A stretch of DNA of 64,000 nt from NCBI RefSeq assembly GCF_000812465.1, contig NZ_JWMA01000055.1, positions 140,032 through 204,031 of the forward strand, given 5' to 3'. Origin of the DNA: Cupriavidus sp. IDO. GTDB taxonomy: Bacteria > Pseudomonadota > Gammaproteobacteria > Burkholderiales > Burkholderiaceae. This document shows, in pieces, positions 1 through 8,054 of this stretch; the first letter of the stretch is position 1; each line of letters begins with the position of its first letter. The translations under genes and the position numbers were made by a program. Below the pieces are notes generated by a model. The model was not told where the DNA came from. It searched no databases and saw only the letters and a list, made by a program, of their open reading frames with translations.

Positions 1-1566
1 CTCGTGACCCGGGGTATCCAGGAAGGTGATCACGCCCCGATCGGTTTCCACATGGTAGGCGCCGATGTGCTGCGTAATGCCACCGGCCTCGCCCGCGGCA
101 ACCTTGGTACGGCGGATGTAGTCGAGCAGCGAGGTCTTGCCGTGGTCGACGTGACCCATCACAGTCACCACCGGCGGACGCGGCAGCAGTTCGGCGTCGG
201 TATGATCTTCGCCGTCCACGACCAGCAGGGCTTCCGGATCATCCAGCTTGGCGGCAAATGCCTTGTGGCCCATTTCTTCCACCACGATCATGGCGGTTTC
301 CTGGTCCAGCACCTGGTTGATGGTCACCATCTGGCCGAGCTTCATCATCTGCTTGATGACCTCGGATGCCTTCACGGCCATCTTGTGGGCGAGATCTGCC
401 ACCGAGATGGTTTCCGGCACGTGCACTTCACGCACCACCGGTTCGGTCGGTGCCTGGAAGTTGCTGCGGCCGTCGTCATGCTGCTGCTGCCTGCCGCCGC
501 GGCCACGCGGGCCACCGCGCCAGCCGCCCACGCCACCCGAGGAATCGCCACGGGTCTTCAGGCCACTGCCCTTCTTGCGCGAACCTTCGTCCTGCCAGGT
601 GCCGGTCTTCACCACCTTGCCGGTCTTCTTGTCGACGGTAGTGGTGGTCGTGGTCGTCGTCGTGGCAGGCTTCTTGTCGACGGCCTTGGCTTCGGTCGTC
701 GCACCAGCCGGCTTGACCGGCTTGTGCAGCGTGCCGGTCTGCTCGGCCTTCTTTTCTTCCGCCTTGCGCTCCGAAGGCGCCTTCAGCACGCGAGGCGGCG
801 CATTCAGCATCTGCTGAATGGCACGGGCCTCGGCTTCCGCGGCTTCGCGGCGCTTGCGGGCTGCATCCTGCTCGGCGCGCGCCTTGTCGGCGGCAGCCTT
901 GGCGTCGTCGGCAGCCTTCTGCGCAACCACGCGCTCGGCGGCAACGCGAGCCTTCTCGTCCTCGGCCTTCTTGCGCGAATCGTCTTCCGCGGCCTCAGTC
1001 ACGGCGAGCGATGCGGCCGCTTCCTCTTCCGCCTTCTTGGCGACAAGCTCGGCCTGGCGACGCTGCTCTGCCTCCAGCGCTTCCTGCCTGGCGCGGCGCT
1101 CGGCTTCCTCGCGTTCGGCCGCTTCCTGGCGTGCCTTCAGCTCGGCTTCCTGGCGCGCCAGCAGTTCTGCCTGGCGGCGATCTTCCTCTTCACGGCGTGC
1201 CTGTTCGGCGGCGTCGATCACCGGCTCCTGCTCGCCGACATCGGCGTGCGACTCCGGCGCCGCTTCGTCGCGCTTGATCAGCACGCGCTTCTTGCGCACT
1301 TCAACCTGGACGGTGCGGGTCTTGCCGGTGGAGTCGGCCTGACGGATCTCGGAAGTCTCGCGCTTGGTCAGCGTGATCTTCTTGCGGCTGTCATCGGCCT
1401 GGCCATGGGAGCGCTTCAGATAGTCCAGCAGACTGGTCTTATCCGATTCGGTGATGATGTCGTCTGGCGTCGCCTTGCCCACCCCAGCCGCCTGCAATTG
1501 TTCCAGCAGGGCAGCTGCGCTGCGACTCAGTTCTGCGGCCAGTTGGGCAACTGTTGTGCTTGCCAT
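1..1566 (-). CDS. infB: Translation initiation factor IF-2 (3' part cut by window edge)
   Basis: IF-2 is the GTPase that brings initiator tRNA to the 30S subunit and promotes subunit joining. The window holds the first 522 residues; the gene runs off the left edge just after the G3 motif DTPGHE. The N-terminal IF2_N module is followed by a long Ala/Glu/Arg-rich, probably coiled-coil and disordered region (about residues 100-270), a run of nine threonines (around residues 303-311), a Gly/Arg-rich linker, and the start of the G domain with the P-loop GHVDHGKTS near residue 467. The ATG at 1566 has an AAGGG Shine-Dalgarno 7 bases upstream. It is the last visible gene of rimP-nusA-infB. Identification is certain. 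Confidence 0.97.
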   Translation of the reverse strand, partial: MASTTVAQLAAELSRSAAALLEQLQAAGVGKATPDDIITESDKTSLLDYLKRSHGQADDSRKKITLTKRETSEIRQADSTGKTRTVQVEVRKKRVLIKRDEAAPESHADVGEQEPVIDAAEQARREEEDRRQAELLARQEAELKARQEAAEREEAERRARQEALEAEQRRQAELVAKKAEEEAAASLAVTEAAEDDSRKKAEDEKARVAAERVVAQKAADDAKAAADKARAEQDAARKRREAAEAEARAIQQMLNAPPRVLKAPSERKAEEKKAEQTGTLHKPVKPAGATTEAKAVDKKPATTTTTTTTTVDKKTGKVVKTGTWQDEGSRKKGSGLKTRGDSSGGVGGWRGGPRGRGGRQQQHDDGRSNFQAPTEPVVREVHVPETISVADLAHKMAVKASEVIKQMMKLGQMVTINQVLDQETAMIVVEEMGHKAFAAKLDDPEALLVVDGEDHTDAELLPRPPVVTVMGHVDHGKTSLLDYIRRTKVAAGEAGGITQHIGAYHVETDRGVITFLDTPGHE

Positions 1567-1649
1567 TCAAACCCTTTCAATGCTTGGTTTCTACGTCGGG
1601 ACAAATCGTTGCGGAAAGCGCGCCCGGATGAACCATCCGGACGTGTCCC

Positions 1650-3125
1650 TCAGTTAAACCAATGTTCCCGTGCTTTCATGATCAGCGCCTTGGCTTCTTC
1701 CTCGCTGACGCCAACCATCTCGACAAGTTCGTCGACGGCCAGTTCGGCCAGGTCGTCACGCGTATGGATATTGCCTTCGGCCAGCTTGCCGATCAGTTCC
1801 GGGTTCAGGCCGTCGAGCGATCGCAGATCCTGCGACACCTCTTCCACCTTCTCTTCCCGGGCCAGTTCCATCGTCAAGAGCGCATCGCGCGCGCGGTTGC
1901 GCAGCTCGTTGACAGTATCTTCGTCAAACGCCTCAATCTCCATCATTTCACTGATGGGGACGTAGGCCACTTCTTCCAGCGTGGAGAAGCCTTCCTCGAT
2001 CAGGATATCGGCCACTTCCTCGTCAACGTCCAGCTTGGCCATGAAGAGCTTGCGCACGGCATCGCTTTCCTCAGCCTGCTTCTGCGCCGACTCTTCCTGG
2101 GTCATGATGTTGATCTGCCAGCCGGTCAGCTCGGACGCCAGGCGTACGTTCTGGCCGCTGCGGCCGATGGCGACGGCGAGGTTTTCCTCGTCGACCACCA
2201 CGTCCATGCTGTGCTTCTCTTCATCCACCACGATCGACTGCACTTGTGCCGGCGCCAGCGCGCCGATCACGAACTGCGCCGGATCTTCCGACCACAGCAC
2301 GATGTCCACGGCTTCGCCACCGATCTCGTTGCGCACCGCGGTGACGCGCGTACCACGCACGCCCACGCAGGTACCGATCGGGTCGATACGCTTGTCATGC
2401 GCCACCACCGCGATCTTGGCGCGCACGCCAGGATCACGCGCAGCCGCCTTGATCTCGAGCAGGCCCTGCTCCATCTCGGGCACTTCGTTCTCGAACAGCT
2501 TGATCAGGAACTCAGGCGCAGTACGCGACAGTTCGATCTGCGGGCCGCGCGCGGCGCGGTCCACATTCAGAATATAGGCGCGCACACGGTCACCCGTGCG
2601 CAGGTTTTCCTTCGGAATGATCTGGTCGCGGGCCAGCAGCGCTTCCACGCGGCCGGATTCCACGATCAGGCCCTTCTTGTCGGCACGCTTGACCGTGCCG
2701 GTCATGATCTTTTCGCCGCGATCCAGGTAATCATTCAGGATCTGCTCGCGCTCGGCGTCTCGGATCCGCTGCAGGATCACCTGCTTGGCGGCCTGCGCGC
2801 CGATACGGCCAAATTCGACCGACTCGATCTGCTCTTCGACGTAATCGTCGAGCTCGAGGCTCGGGTTGTCTTCGCGGGCTTCGAACAGCAGGATCTGCTT
2901 GTCCGGCTCTTGCAGGCCCTGCTCGTCGGGAACGACAAGCCAGCGACGGAACGTTTCATGCTCGCCAGTCTCGCGATCGATCGCGACACGGATATCCACA
3001 TCTTCCTCGAAGCGCTTCTTGGTGGCCGAGGCAAGTGCAGCCTCCAGGGCACCGAATACCACATCCTTGTCGACGTTCTTTTCACGCGCAAGCGCATCGA
3101 CGAGCAACAGAACTTCGCGGCTCAT
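1650..3125 (-). CDS. nusA: Transcription termination/antitermination factor NusA
   Basis: NusA binds RNA polymerase and modulates pausing, intrinsic termination and antitermination. The 491-residue length matches the E. coli type. The N-terminal polymerase-binding domain, a central S1 domain, two KH domains (GVRGTRVTAVRNEIGGE and AIGRSGQNVRLAS are visible) and two C-terminal acidic repeats ending at REHWFN follow in order. Its ATG overlaps the rimP stop by 4 bases (ATGA), so translation is coupled. infB starts 83 bases downstream. In E. coli NusA represses its own operon through leader terminators; the terminator in the leader here (3742-3766) suggests the same logic, which is inference. Confidence 0.98.
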   Translation of the reverse strand: MSREVLLLVDALAREKNVDKDVVFGALEAALASATKKRFEEDVDIRVAIDRETGEHETFRRWLVVPDEQGLQEPDKQILLFEAREDNPSLELDDYVEEQIESVEFGRIGAQAAKQVILQRIRDAEREQILNDYLDRGEKIMTGTVKRADKKGLIVESGRVEALLARDQIIPKENLRTGDRVRAYILNVDRAARGPQIELSRTAPEFLIKLFENEVPEMEQGLLEIKAAARDPGVRAKIAVVAHDKRIDPIGTCVGVRGTRVTAVRNEIGGEAVDIVLWSEDPAQFVIGALAPAQVQSIVVDEEKHSMDVVVDEENLAVAIGRSGQNVRLASELTGWQINIMTQEESAQKQAEESDAVRKLFMAKLDVDEEVADILIEEGFSTLEEVAYVPISEMMEIEAFDEDTVNELRNRARDALLTMELAREEKVEEVSQDLRSLDGLNPELIGKLAEGNIHTRDDLAELAVDELVEMVGVSEEEAKALIMKAREHWFN

Positions 3126-3610
3126 TGCTTGTTCCCTTTTCTTTGATTTCCTTTGAAGTCGATCACCGGCACCAGACGTGCCTTGTCGACATCGGATACG
3201 GCAAATTCCAGCAGTGCCGGGCCATCCTTGCCCTCGAACTCCAGCCCGACCTTTTCCGCACCCTCCTCACCGGTGGGTGCCTGCAGGATCCCTGTGAAGT
3301 TCTTCTGCCCGTTGACCGGAAGGCGCAGCGTGACCCGCGCCTCGGCACCGGCAAAACGGACGTAATCGGCCAGCTTCTTCAGCGGCCGGTCCAATCCCGG
3401 CGACGAGACTTCGAGGCGCTCGTAGTCGACATTCTCGACAGTCAGCACGTGCGTCAGTTGCCGACTTACCTTCTCGCAATCCTCGATGACGATGCCGGTT
3501 TCAGGCTGATCGATATAGACACGCAGCAATCCGGCCGGAGCACGCTCGAGCTCAACGAGCTCATATCCCATGCCGTTAAGGGTGGTTTCGATCAAATCTG
3601 CCAGATGCAC
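3122..3610 (-). CDS. rimP: Ribosome maturation factor RimP
   Basis: RimP assists late 30S subunit assembly. The 162-residue protein has the two-domain RimP pattern: the N-terminal alpha/beta domain contains VYIDQPETGIVIEDCEKVSR and the SPGLDRPL signature, and a C-terminal SH3-like domain follows. I read a GTG start at 3610 with a GGGA Shine-Dalgarno about 7 bases upstream; no better ATG exists. It is the first gene of rimP-nusA-infB and overlaps nusA by 4 bases. About 190 nt of leader separate it from the promoter at 3810-3838. Confidence 0.96.
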   Translation of the reverse strand: MHLADLIETTLNGMGYELVELERAPAGLLRVYIDQPETGIVIEDCEKVSRQLTHVLTVENVDYERLEVSSPGLDRPLKKLADYVRFAGAEARVTLRLPVNGQKNFTGILQAPTGEEGAEKVGLEFEGKDGPALLEFAVSDVDKARLVPVIDFKGNQRKGNKQ

Positions 3611-3741
3611 TGTAATCCCGAGTAATGGCCATCAACACCTTGGCAGGCCAATCCGGCGGTGCCGTCTGCGACGGTCCTGCAGCAGCCTTACCTGCCAGCC
3701 TTCCCCACGTTGCGCCGCAAGCGCTGCGGTACGGGCGAACC

Positions 3742-3766
3742 AAAAAAAAATGGGCGCAATGCCCAT
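3742..3766 (-). terminator. Intrinsic terminator in the rimP-nusA-infB leader (putative attenuator)
   Basis: On the minus strand the RNA would form the hairpin ATGGGC-ATTGC-GCCCAT followed directly by nine U residues. It lies only about 40-60 nt downstream of the predicted start of transcription and upstream of rimP, so it would stop the operon transcript early unless read through. A second small hairpin (3775-3790, CATCC/GGATG) and a second copy of ATGGGC just upstream could compete with terminator folding. Gammaproteobacteria carry a named rimP leader with a 3' terminator. Equivalence is inferred. Confidence 0.75.
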
Positions 3767-3809
3767 CATTCGCCCATCCTTGGGAGGATGACTTTTTGAA
3801 TAGACTTTA

Positions 3810-3838
3810 ATTATACGCAGATTATGTCCAAAAGGCAA
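3810..3838 (-). promoter_or_regulatory. Sigma-70 promoter of rimP-nusA-infB
   Basis: On the minus strand TTGCCT (3833-3838) and TATAAT (3810-3815) are separated by exactly 17 bases. Transcription should start near 3803, immediately before the leader terminator. It lies in the gap between rluB and rimP, pointing at rimP. Confidence 0.75.
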
Positions 3839-3864
3839 AAGGACGGCATATCTGCACAATACTT

Positions 3865-3892
3865 GTGCGCGGCTACCGCAATAGCCGCGCAC
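3865..3892 (-). terminator. Stem-loop behind rluB
   Basis: An 11-bp perfect inverted repeat (GTGCGCGGCTA / TAGCCGCGCAC) with a 6-base loop lies 8 bases after the rluB stop. There is no clear U-run, so it may be a weak terminator or a 3'-end stabilising hairpin of the rluB mRNA. Confidence 0.45.
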
Positions 3893-3899
3893 ACCCGCC

Positions 3900-5750
3900 T
3901 CAGCGATTGCCGCCGCGGTTGCCGCCCTTGCCACGGGGAGCGCGGTTGCCACCGGGCTTGGCAGCCTTCGGCATCACATTGCCGTTGGCTTCGCCGCCGC
4001 CACGGCGTTGCGATCGGCCTTGACCACCGCCCATGCCGCCACCCATGCCACCGCCCATCCCGCCACCACTGCGACCGGGACGTCCGCCGCCGGCGCCACG
4101 CCCGCCACCCAGGTTGGCCGTGTGCGAGGTAAGGATGGTCGGACCACCACGGGTGATATAGCCCATCGACGTCTGCATCGGATCCGGCTGCCCACGCCCG
4201 GCGCCACCGCCGCGCGGGCCGCCCTTTTCAAACCTCGGCAGGCCGTCCATGCCGGTCGGCATCGGCATGCCGGCAATGGCAGCCTCGGTCCGCTGCTTGC
4301 GGCCACCGACCTTGGTGGCGCCCTTGGCGCCGCCCTGCTCCTTGCCCGGCAGCTTGAGGCCGATACCGGTCATCAGCGCCTTGACGTCATTGGCCTCCAG
4401 CTCCTGCCAGCGACCGCGCTTGAGCCCACGCGGCAGCAGGAACTGGCCGTAGCGCGTGCGGATCAGGCGCGACACCGTCAGGCCGACCGCCTCGAACATG
4501 CGGCGCACCTCGCGGTTGCGGCCCTCGGTCAGCGCCACGTGGTACCACTGGTTCACGCCTTCGCCGCCACCGTCGGCAATGCGCAGGAAATTCGCCTCGC
4601 CATCATCCAGCTTGATGCCGTGGAGCAGGCGCTGGCGATCGGCTTCGGCCAGTTCGCCCAGCGTACGCACCGCGTACTCGCGCTCCACGCCGTAGCGCGG
4701 ATGCATGAAACGGTTAGCGATGTCGCCGGAGGTCGTGAAGATCAGCAGACCTTCGGTATTGAAGTCGAGACGGCCCACCGCGACCCACTTGCCGGTCTTG
4801 ATGCGCGGCAGGTTGTCGAACACCGTCGGACGGCCTTCGGGATCGGACTGGCTGACGATTTCACCGGCCGGCTTGTGGTACAGCAGCACTCGCGGCGGCT
4901 TGCTCGATACCTTGCGATGGATCAGCTTGCCATTGACGCGTACCTGGTCGGCCGGGAGGATGCGCTGGCCGATATGCGCCGGCAGCCCGTTGACCGATAC
5001 CCGCCCTTGCAGGATCAGCTCTTCCATTTCGCGACGCGAACCCAGGCCGCCCTCAGCCAGCACCTTGTGGAGCTTCGGCGCATCGTCATCCGCCGAAAGC
5101 TCGCGCACCGGCTTGGCCTTGGTGCGCGGAATCGCCATCTCTTCCTGATCGTACTGATCGGAAATGACGAAACGGAACAGATCCTCGCCGGAAACTGCGG
5201 CCTTGTCGCCCGCAGGCTCGCCCTTGCGCTGCTGGGCGCCGCCCTTGCGGCCGCCCTGCGCGCGCGCGCCCTTCTGGGCTTCGCCATCCGCCGGCGCGGG
5301 CCTGGGACCGCGCTGCCCTTGCTGGGGCTTGCGCTTGTTGCGACCTTCCGGCTTGCCGCCATTGCCCTGACCGGGCTTCACGCCTTCGGCACGCTGAGCA
5401 CCTTCACGCGGCGTGTCGCGCTCGCCCTCGGCCTGCGCAGGCTTGCGCTTGCCGCGACCGCGCTGTGTGCCACGGCCGGTCGGCGCCGCAGCGGCACCCG
5501 GGGAATTCGCATCACCAGCATCGGCTTGCGCGGGAGCGTCACCGCCCTCGGCGCGTCCGCCTTCACGGTCCTGCGCGGCCTGGCGGCGCGATGCCACCAG
5601 GTTTCGCAAACCGCGGCGCAGTCCCTTGCGGCGCGGCGCGCCGTCGGTGCCCGATCCGGAATCGGCGGCCCCTGCATCGGCCGGTACGTCCGTCTGGCGG
5701 ACGTCTTGCTCTACGGAATCAGACAAAGTATTCACTATCGGATGTTGCAT
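3900..5750 (-). CDS. rluB: 23S rRNA pseudouridine(2605) synthase RluB, with long low-complexity tails
   Basis: This enzyme isomerises a uridine in helix 93 of 23S rRNA. The core holds an S4 RNA-binding domain starting near residue 223 (KVLAEGGLGSRREMEELI) and the RsuA/RluB catalytic domain with the Asp motif GRLDFNTEGLL near residue 328. The 616 residues are about twice the size of the E. coli enzyme. The extra length is a basic, Gly/Lys/Arg/Gln-rich N-terminal region of about 200 residues and a Gly-rich C-terminal tail of about 140 residues with GGGMGGGMGGGM repeats and RGG-like arginines. The tails are probably disordered and RNA-binding. The start lies 5 bases after the scpB stop, so the two form one transcription unit. 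Confidence 0.93.
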   Translation of the reverse strand: MQHPIVNTLSDSVEQDVRQTDVPADAGAADSGSGTDGAPRRKGLRRGLRNLVASRRQAAQDREGGRAEGGDAPAQADAGDANSPGAAAAPTGRGTQRGRGKRKPAQAEGERDTPREGAQRAEGVKPGQGNGGKPEGRNKRKPQQGQRGPRPAPADGEAQKGARAQGGRKGGAQQRKGEPAGDKAAVSGEDLFRFVISDQYDQEEMAIPRTKAKPVRELSADDDAPKLHKVLAEGGLGSRREMEELILQGRVSVNGLPAHIGQRILPADQVRVNGKLIHRKVSSKPPRVLLYHKPAGEIVSQSDPEGRPTVFDNLPRIKTGKWVAVGRLDFNTEGLLIFTTSGDIANRFMHPRYGVEREYAVRTLGELAEADRQRLLHGIKLDDGEANFLRIADGGGEGVNQWYHVALTEGRNREVRRMFEAVGLTVSRLIRTRYGQFLLPRGLKRGRWQELEANDVKALMTGIGLKLPGKEQGGAKGATKVGGRKQRTEAAIAGMPMPTGMDGLPRFEKGGPRGGGAGRGQPDPMQTSMGYITRGGPTILTSHTANLGGGRGAGGGRPGRSGGGMGGGMGGGMGGGQGRSQRRGGGEANGNVMPKAAKPGGNRAPRGKGGNRGGNR

Positions 5751-5755
5751 GTTGT

Positions 5756-6667
5756 TCAGTTGGGCACGCGCTCGTCGTGCTCGCTCGTGTGCGGCGGATT
5801 CGCATCGCCCGATGCGCTGTTCTCGCTATCCTGCGTATCGGCGATGGCATCGAAATGGAAGCCGTTGGCCGTTGCGACCGGAGGTTCGCCGCCCGGCTTC
5901 ACCTCGGCATCGATCGTGTCCGCTCGGGCCTGTTCGGCCTGTAAATCCTGCCCGGCGGGGACATCAGGCGCATCCTGCTGACCGGCAGCTGGAGCCGCCG
6001 TTCCAGCGTCCGCTGCATCCACCGGATCCGACGTGCCAGTTGCGGCAGCGCCCGGCTCGGCAAAAGCTTCTTCGTCGCCAACGGCGGGCTGGCTCGTTGC
6101 GGCCTCTTCGAAATCTATGGCTTGCTGGTCCAGCAGCGCGGCCTGGACCTGCGCCTGCGCATCTTCCAGCGGCGGCAGCTCATCCAGGGTGCGCAGCCCG
6201 AGGTCGTCCAGGAATGCCTTGGTGGTGGCATACAGCGCGGGCCTGCCCGGCACGTCGCGGTGGCCGATGACCTCGATCCAGCTGCGGTCCTCGAGCTTCT
6301 TGATCACCTCGGTACTGACCGTGACACCGCGGATTTCCTCAATATCGCCGCGCGTCACCGGTTGCCGGTAGGCGATGATCGCCAGTGTTTCCATGACCGC
6401 ACGCGAGTACTTCGGCGGCTTTTCCGGATTCAGCCGATCCAGGAATTCACGCATTTCCGGACGACTCTGGAAACGCCAGCCGCTGGCCAGCGCAACCAGC
6501 TCCACCCCCCGCTGCTGCCAGTCCTGCCGCAGCTCCTCGAGCAGGACGCGGATCGTGTCCGCGCCGACATCGTCGGCAAAAAGCCGCCGCAGATCGTTGA
6601 CGCGCAGGGGCTCCTGCGCGCAGATCAGCGCAGTCTCGAGGACGATCTTCGCCTCTTGGGTATTCAT
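5756..6667 (-). CDS. scpB: Segregation and condensation protein B
   Basis: ScpB is the winged-helix kleisin-binding subunit of the SMC-ScpAB chromosome condensation complex. Residues 1-190 carry the two winged-helix domains with the family stretches ALICAQEPLRVNDLRRLF, LETLAIIAYRQPVTRGDIEE-like sequence and GRPALYATTKAFLDDLGL. Residues 190-303 form an acidic, Ala/Gly/Pro-rich extension of low complexity, common in betaproteobacteria. scpA is not in the window. rluB follows after 5 bases. Upstream lies a long untranslated stretch with a possible promoter at 7093-7122. Confidence 0.95.
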   Translation of the reverse strand: MNTQEAKIVLETALICAQEPLRVNDLRRLFADDVGADTIRVLLEELRQDWQQRGVELVALASGWRFQSRPEMREFLDRLNPEKPPKYSRAVMETLAIIAYRQPVTRGDIEEIRGVTVSTEVIKKLEDRSWIEVIGHRDVPGRPALYATTKAFLDDLGLRTLDELPPLEDAQAQVQAALLDQQAIDFEEAATSQPAVGDEEAFAEPGAAATGTSDPVDAADAGTAAPAAGQQDAPDVPAGQDLQAEQARADTIDAEVKPGGEPPVATANGFHFDAIADTQDSENSASGDANPPHTSEHDERVPN

Positions 6668-7217
6668 GTTGATGGTGTGCAGCCTGTCTTTGCACCTGCA
6701 CCCGGACGAATCCGGGGCACCGGAGATTTTGGATTCAGCGGTGCGAAAGCCACCGCCATCTCATTGCGCAGCCAACTCAAATGCTCGCCGCATCAAAGCC
6801 GTGCACTGTCTATTGCATCGAATTGCCGGGTCGATCCGGCAGGAGATCGTTCGACCTCCGGCTTGGGCCGGCATCGAACCTCTTGCGTCGCGCCTTCCCC
6901 TCGGGGGCGGACATCTAGTCTCCGGCGAACCACATCGCCTCGACAGCAAGAAAAAACGGAAATCGGGAGCAAGGCTGGCATCACCAACTCCGCAGTGCCA
7001 GCCGGTCTTTTAAACCAGATCTTTTGAACCGGATGGACTGCGGGGAACGAGGCCGGCGTAGAAGACCGCCCGGAACCTCTGGACGCGCCCCGATTATATA
7101 GGGGCCGCCTGGCGCTGCTCGGAAAAAACGCCGCGCGATACCGCAATGCTCGCGATTGTATGGCATTCCCGCCCACACCTGCAACCTTCCTGCAGCATGA
7201 GCCCGTCCGGCGCGCCG
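6668..7217. other. 550-base stretch without a recognisable gene
   Basis: I found no convincing coding sequence here. Reading frames of up to 127 codons exist, but they show no family pattern and no good ribosome binding site. The minus strand holds a TATAAT hexamer at 7093-7098. Downstream of it are an imperfect tandem 14-mer (7006-7033), a CTGGCA/TGCCAG hairpin (roughly 6974-7001) and a run of six U (6951-6956 on the plus strand reads A). It may be a long scpB leader or a small RNA gene. I see no riboswitch class I can name. Confidence 0.4.
7093..7122 (-). promoter_or_regulatory. Possible promoter for scpB-rluB or a small RNA
   Basis: A perfect TATAAT -10 hexamer lies at 7093-7098 on the minus strand. 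The -35 region is poor (CCGAGC-like at about 18 bases). It would drive transcription toward scpB with a leader of about 420 nt. Confidence 0.35.
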
Positions 7218-7976
7218 TCAGAACACCAGGCAGAAGCCGTGCTCGGTCAGCGAATGTGGCAGCAACACCGCCCGCCAGATCCCCAGTGCGCCGAACGTCA
7301 TGACCGCAATGCCCGCCCCGATCCGGACGGCCGGGCGGCGGGACACCTGCCGGAGGTAGCCGGAAAGACCGGACAGCACGAGCAGGTTAGGCAGGGTCCC
7401 CAGGCCAAAAGCGCCCATCACCAGTGCTCCGGACATCGCATTGCCCGAAAGTAGCGCCAATGCAAGCGCCCCATAGACCATACCGCAAGGCACCATGCCC
7501 CACGCCAGGCCCATGCCGTAACGGCGCGACAAGCCACCAGGCCTGCGCAAGAACGATGGAATCCGCGCCGTCCAGGCCCCCAGGCGCCCGGCCACGGCGC
7601 CACTACCCATGGCGGCCAGCCGCTCAAGCCATGCCACGCCGAATGTTTTGCCGCGCATGAGTTGCCAACCGGAAAACAACAACATGGCGCTCCCGGCGCC
7701 AAATAGCCACCGCTGCACCGGCAAGTATTCCTGCTTCCACGCCGCCGCCCCGACGGCCCCCAGCGCGGCGCCCAGAAGCATATAGGTGGAAATCCGGCCC
7801 AGGTGCATGACAAGCAGCTCGATCAGCCAGTCGCGCGGCCGCCGCAGGACAGCCACTGGCACCACCACGGCACTGCGCTGCTCCACGGCGAGGGCAATGC
7901 CCCCACACATGGCTGCGCAATGCACGCCACCGAGCAGTGCAAGCAAAAAAACGCTAAGAAGCACGCCAAATGTCAA
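7218..7976 (-). CDS. SafE/TauE-family membrane protein of the cbb3 oxidase region
   Basis: This 252-residue protein has about six predicted membrane helices and belongs to the COG2836 type of sulfite exporter TauE/SafE proteins. These commonly neighbour ccoNOQP/ccoGHIS and fnr in proteobacteria and are suspected of a role in metal supply for the oxidase. Close to the N-terminus it has the motif HCAAMCGG (residues 19-26), a plausible copper site. I use a TTG start at 7976 because AGGGAG lies 6-7 bases upstream and no ATG fits. It is divergent from fnr. The transported substrate is unknown. Confidence 0.8.
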   Translation of the reverse strand: MTFGVLLSVFLLALLGGVHCAAMCGGIALAVEQRSAVVVPVAVLRRPRDWLIELLVMHLGRISTYMLLGAALGAVGAAAWKQEYLPVQRWLFGAGSAMLLFSGWQLMRGKTFGVAWLERLAAMGSGAVAGRLGAWTARIPSFLRRPGGLSRRYGMGLAWGMVPCGMVYGALALALLSGNAMSGALVMGAFGLGTLPNLLVLSGLSGYLRQVSRRPAVRIGAGIAVMTFGALGIWRAVLLPHSLTEHGFCLVF

Positions 7977-8054
7977 CTATTACTCCCTGCTGCATCACAT
8001 CGCACGTTAAAATGCACTTATCGCGCCCTCGCAGCCATCCATTGCAGGTTCCAA

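Noticed and set aside
4..1965. Long plus-strand open frame opposite infB and the end of nusA
   Set aside because: It is the antisense of infB and nusA in a GC-rich genome with few stop codons. Its sequence is low-complexity and has no family pattern, and the minus-strand products are clear.
6668..7217. A small protein of up to 127 residues in the gap before scpB
   Set aside because: The frames have Arg/Pro/Ser-rich composition typical of non-coding GC-rich DNA, lack Shine-Dalgarno sites and show no recognisable domain.
6668..7217. 6S RNA or a known riboswitch in the gap before scpB
   Set aside because: I compared the minus-strand sequence by eye with the 6S, 4.5S and common riboswitch cores. 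It lacks the pairing ends or conserved loops needed to call one.
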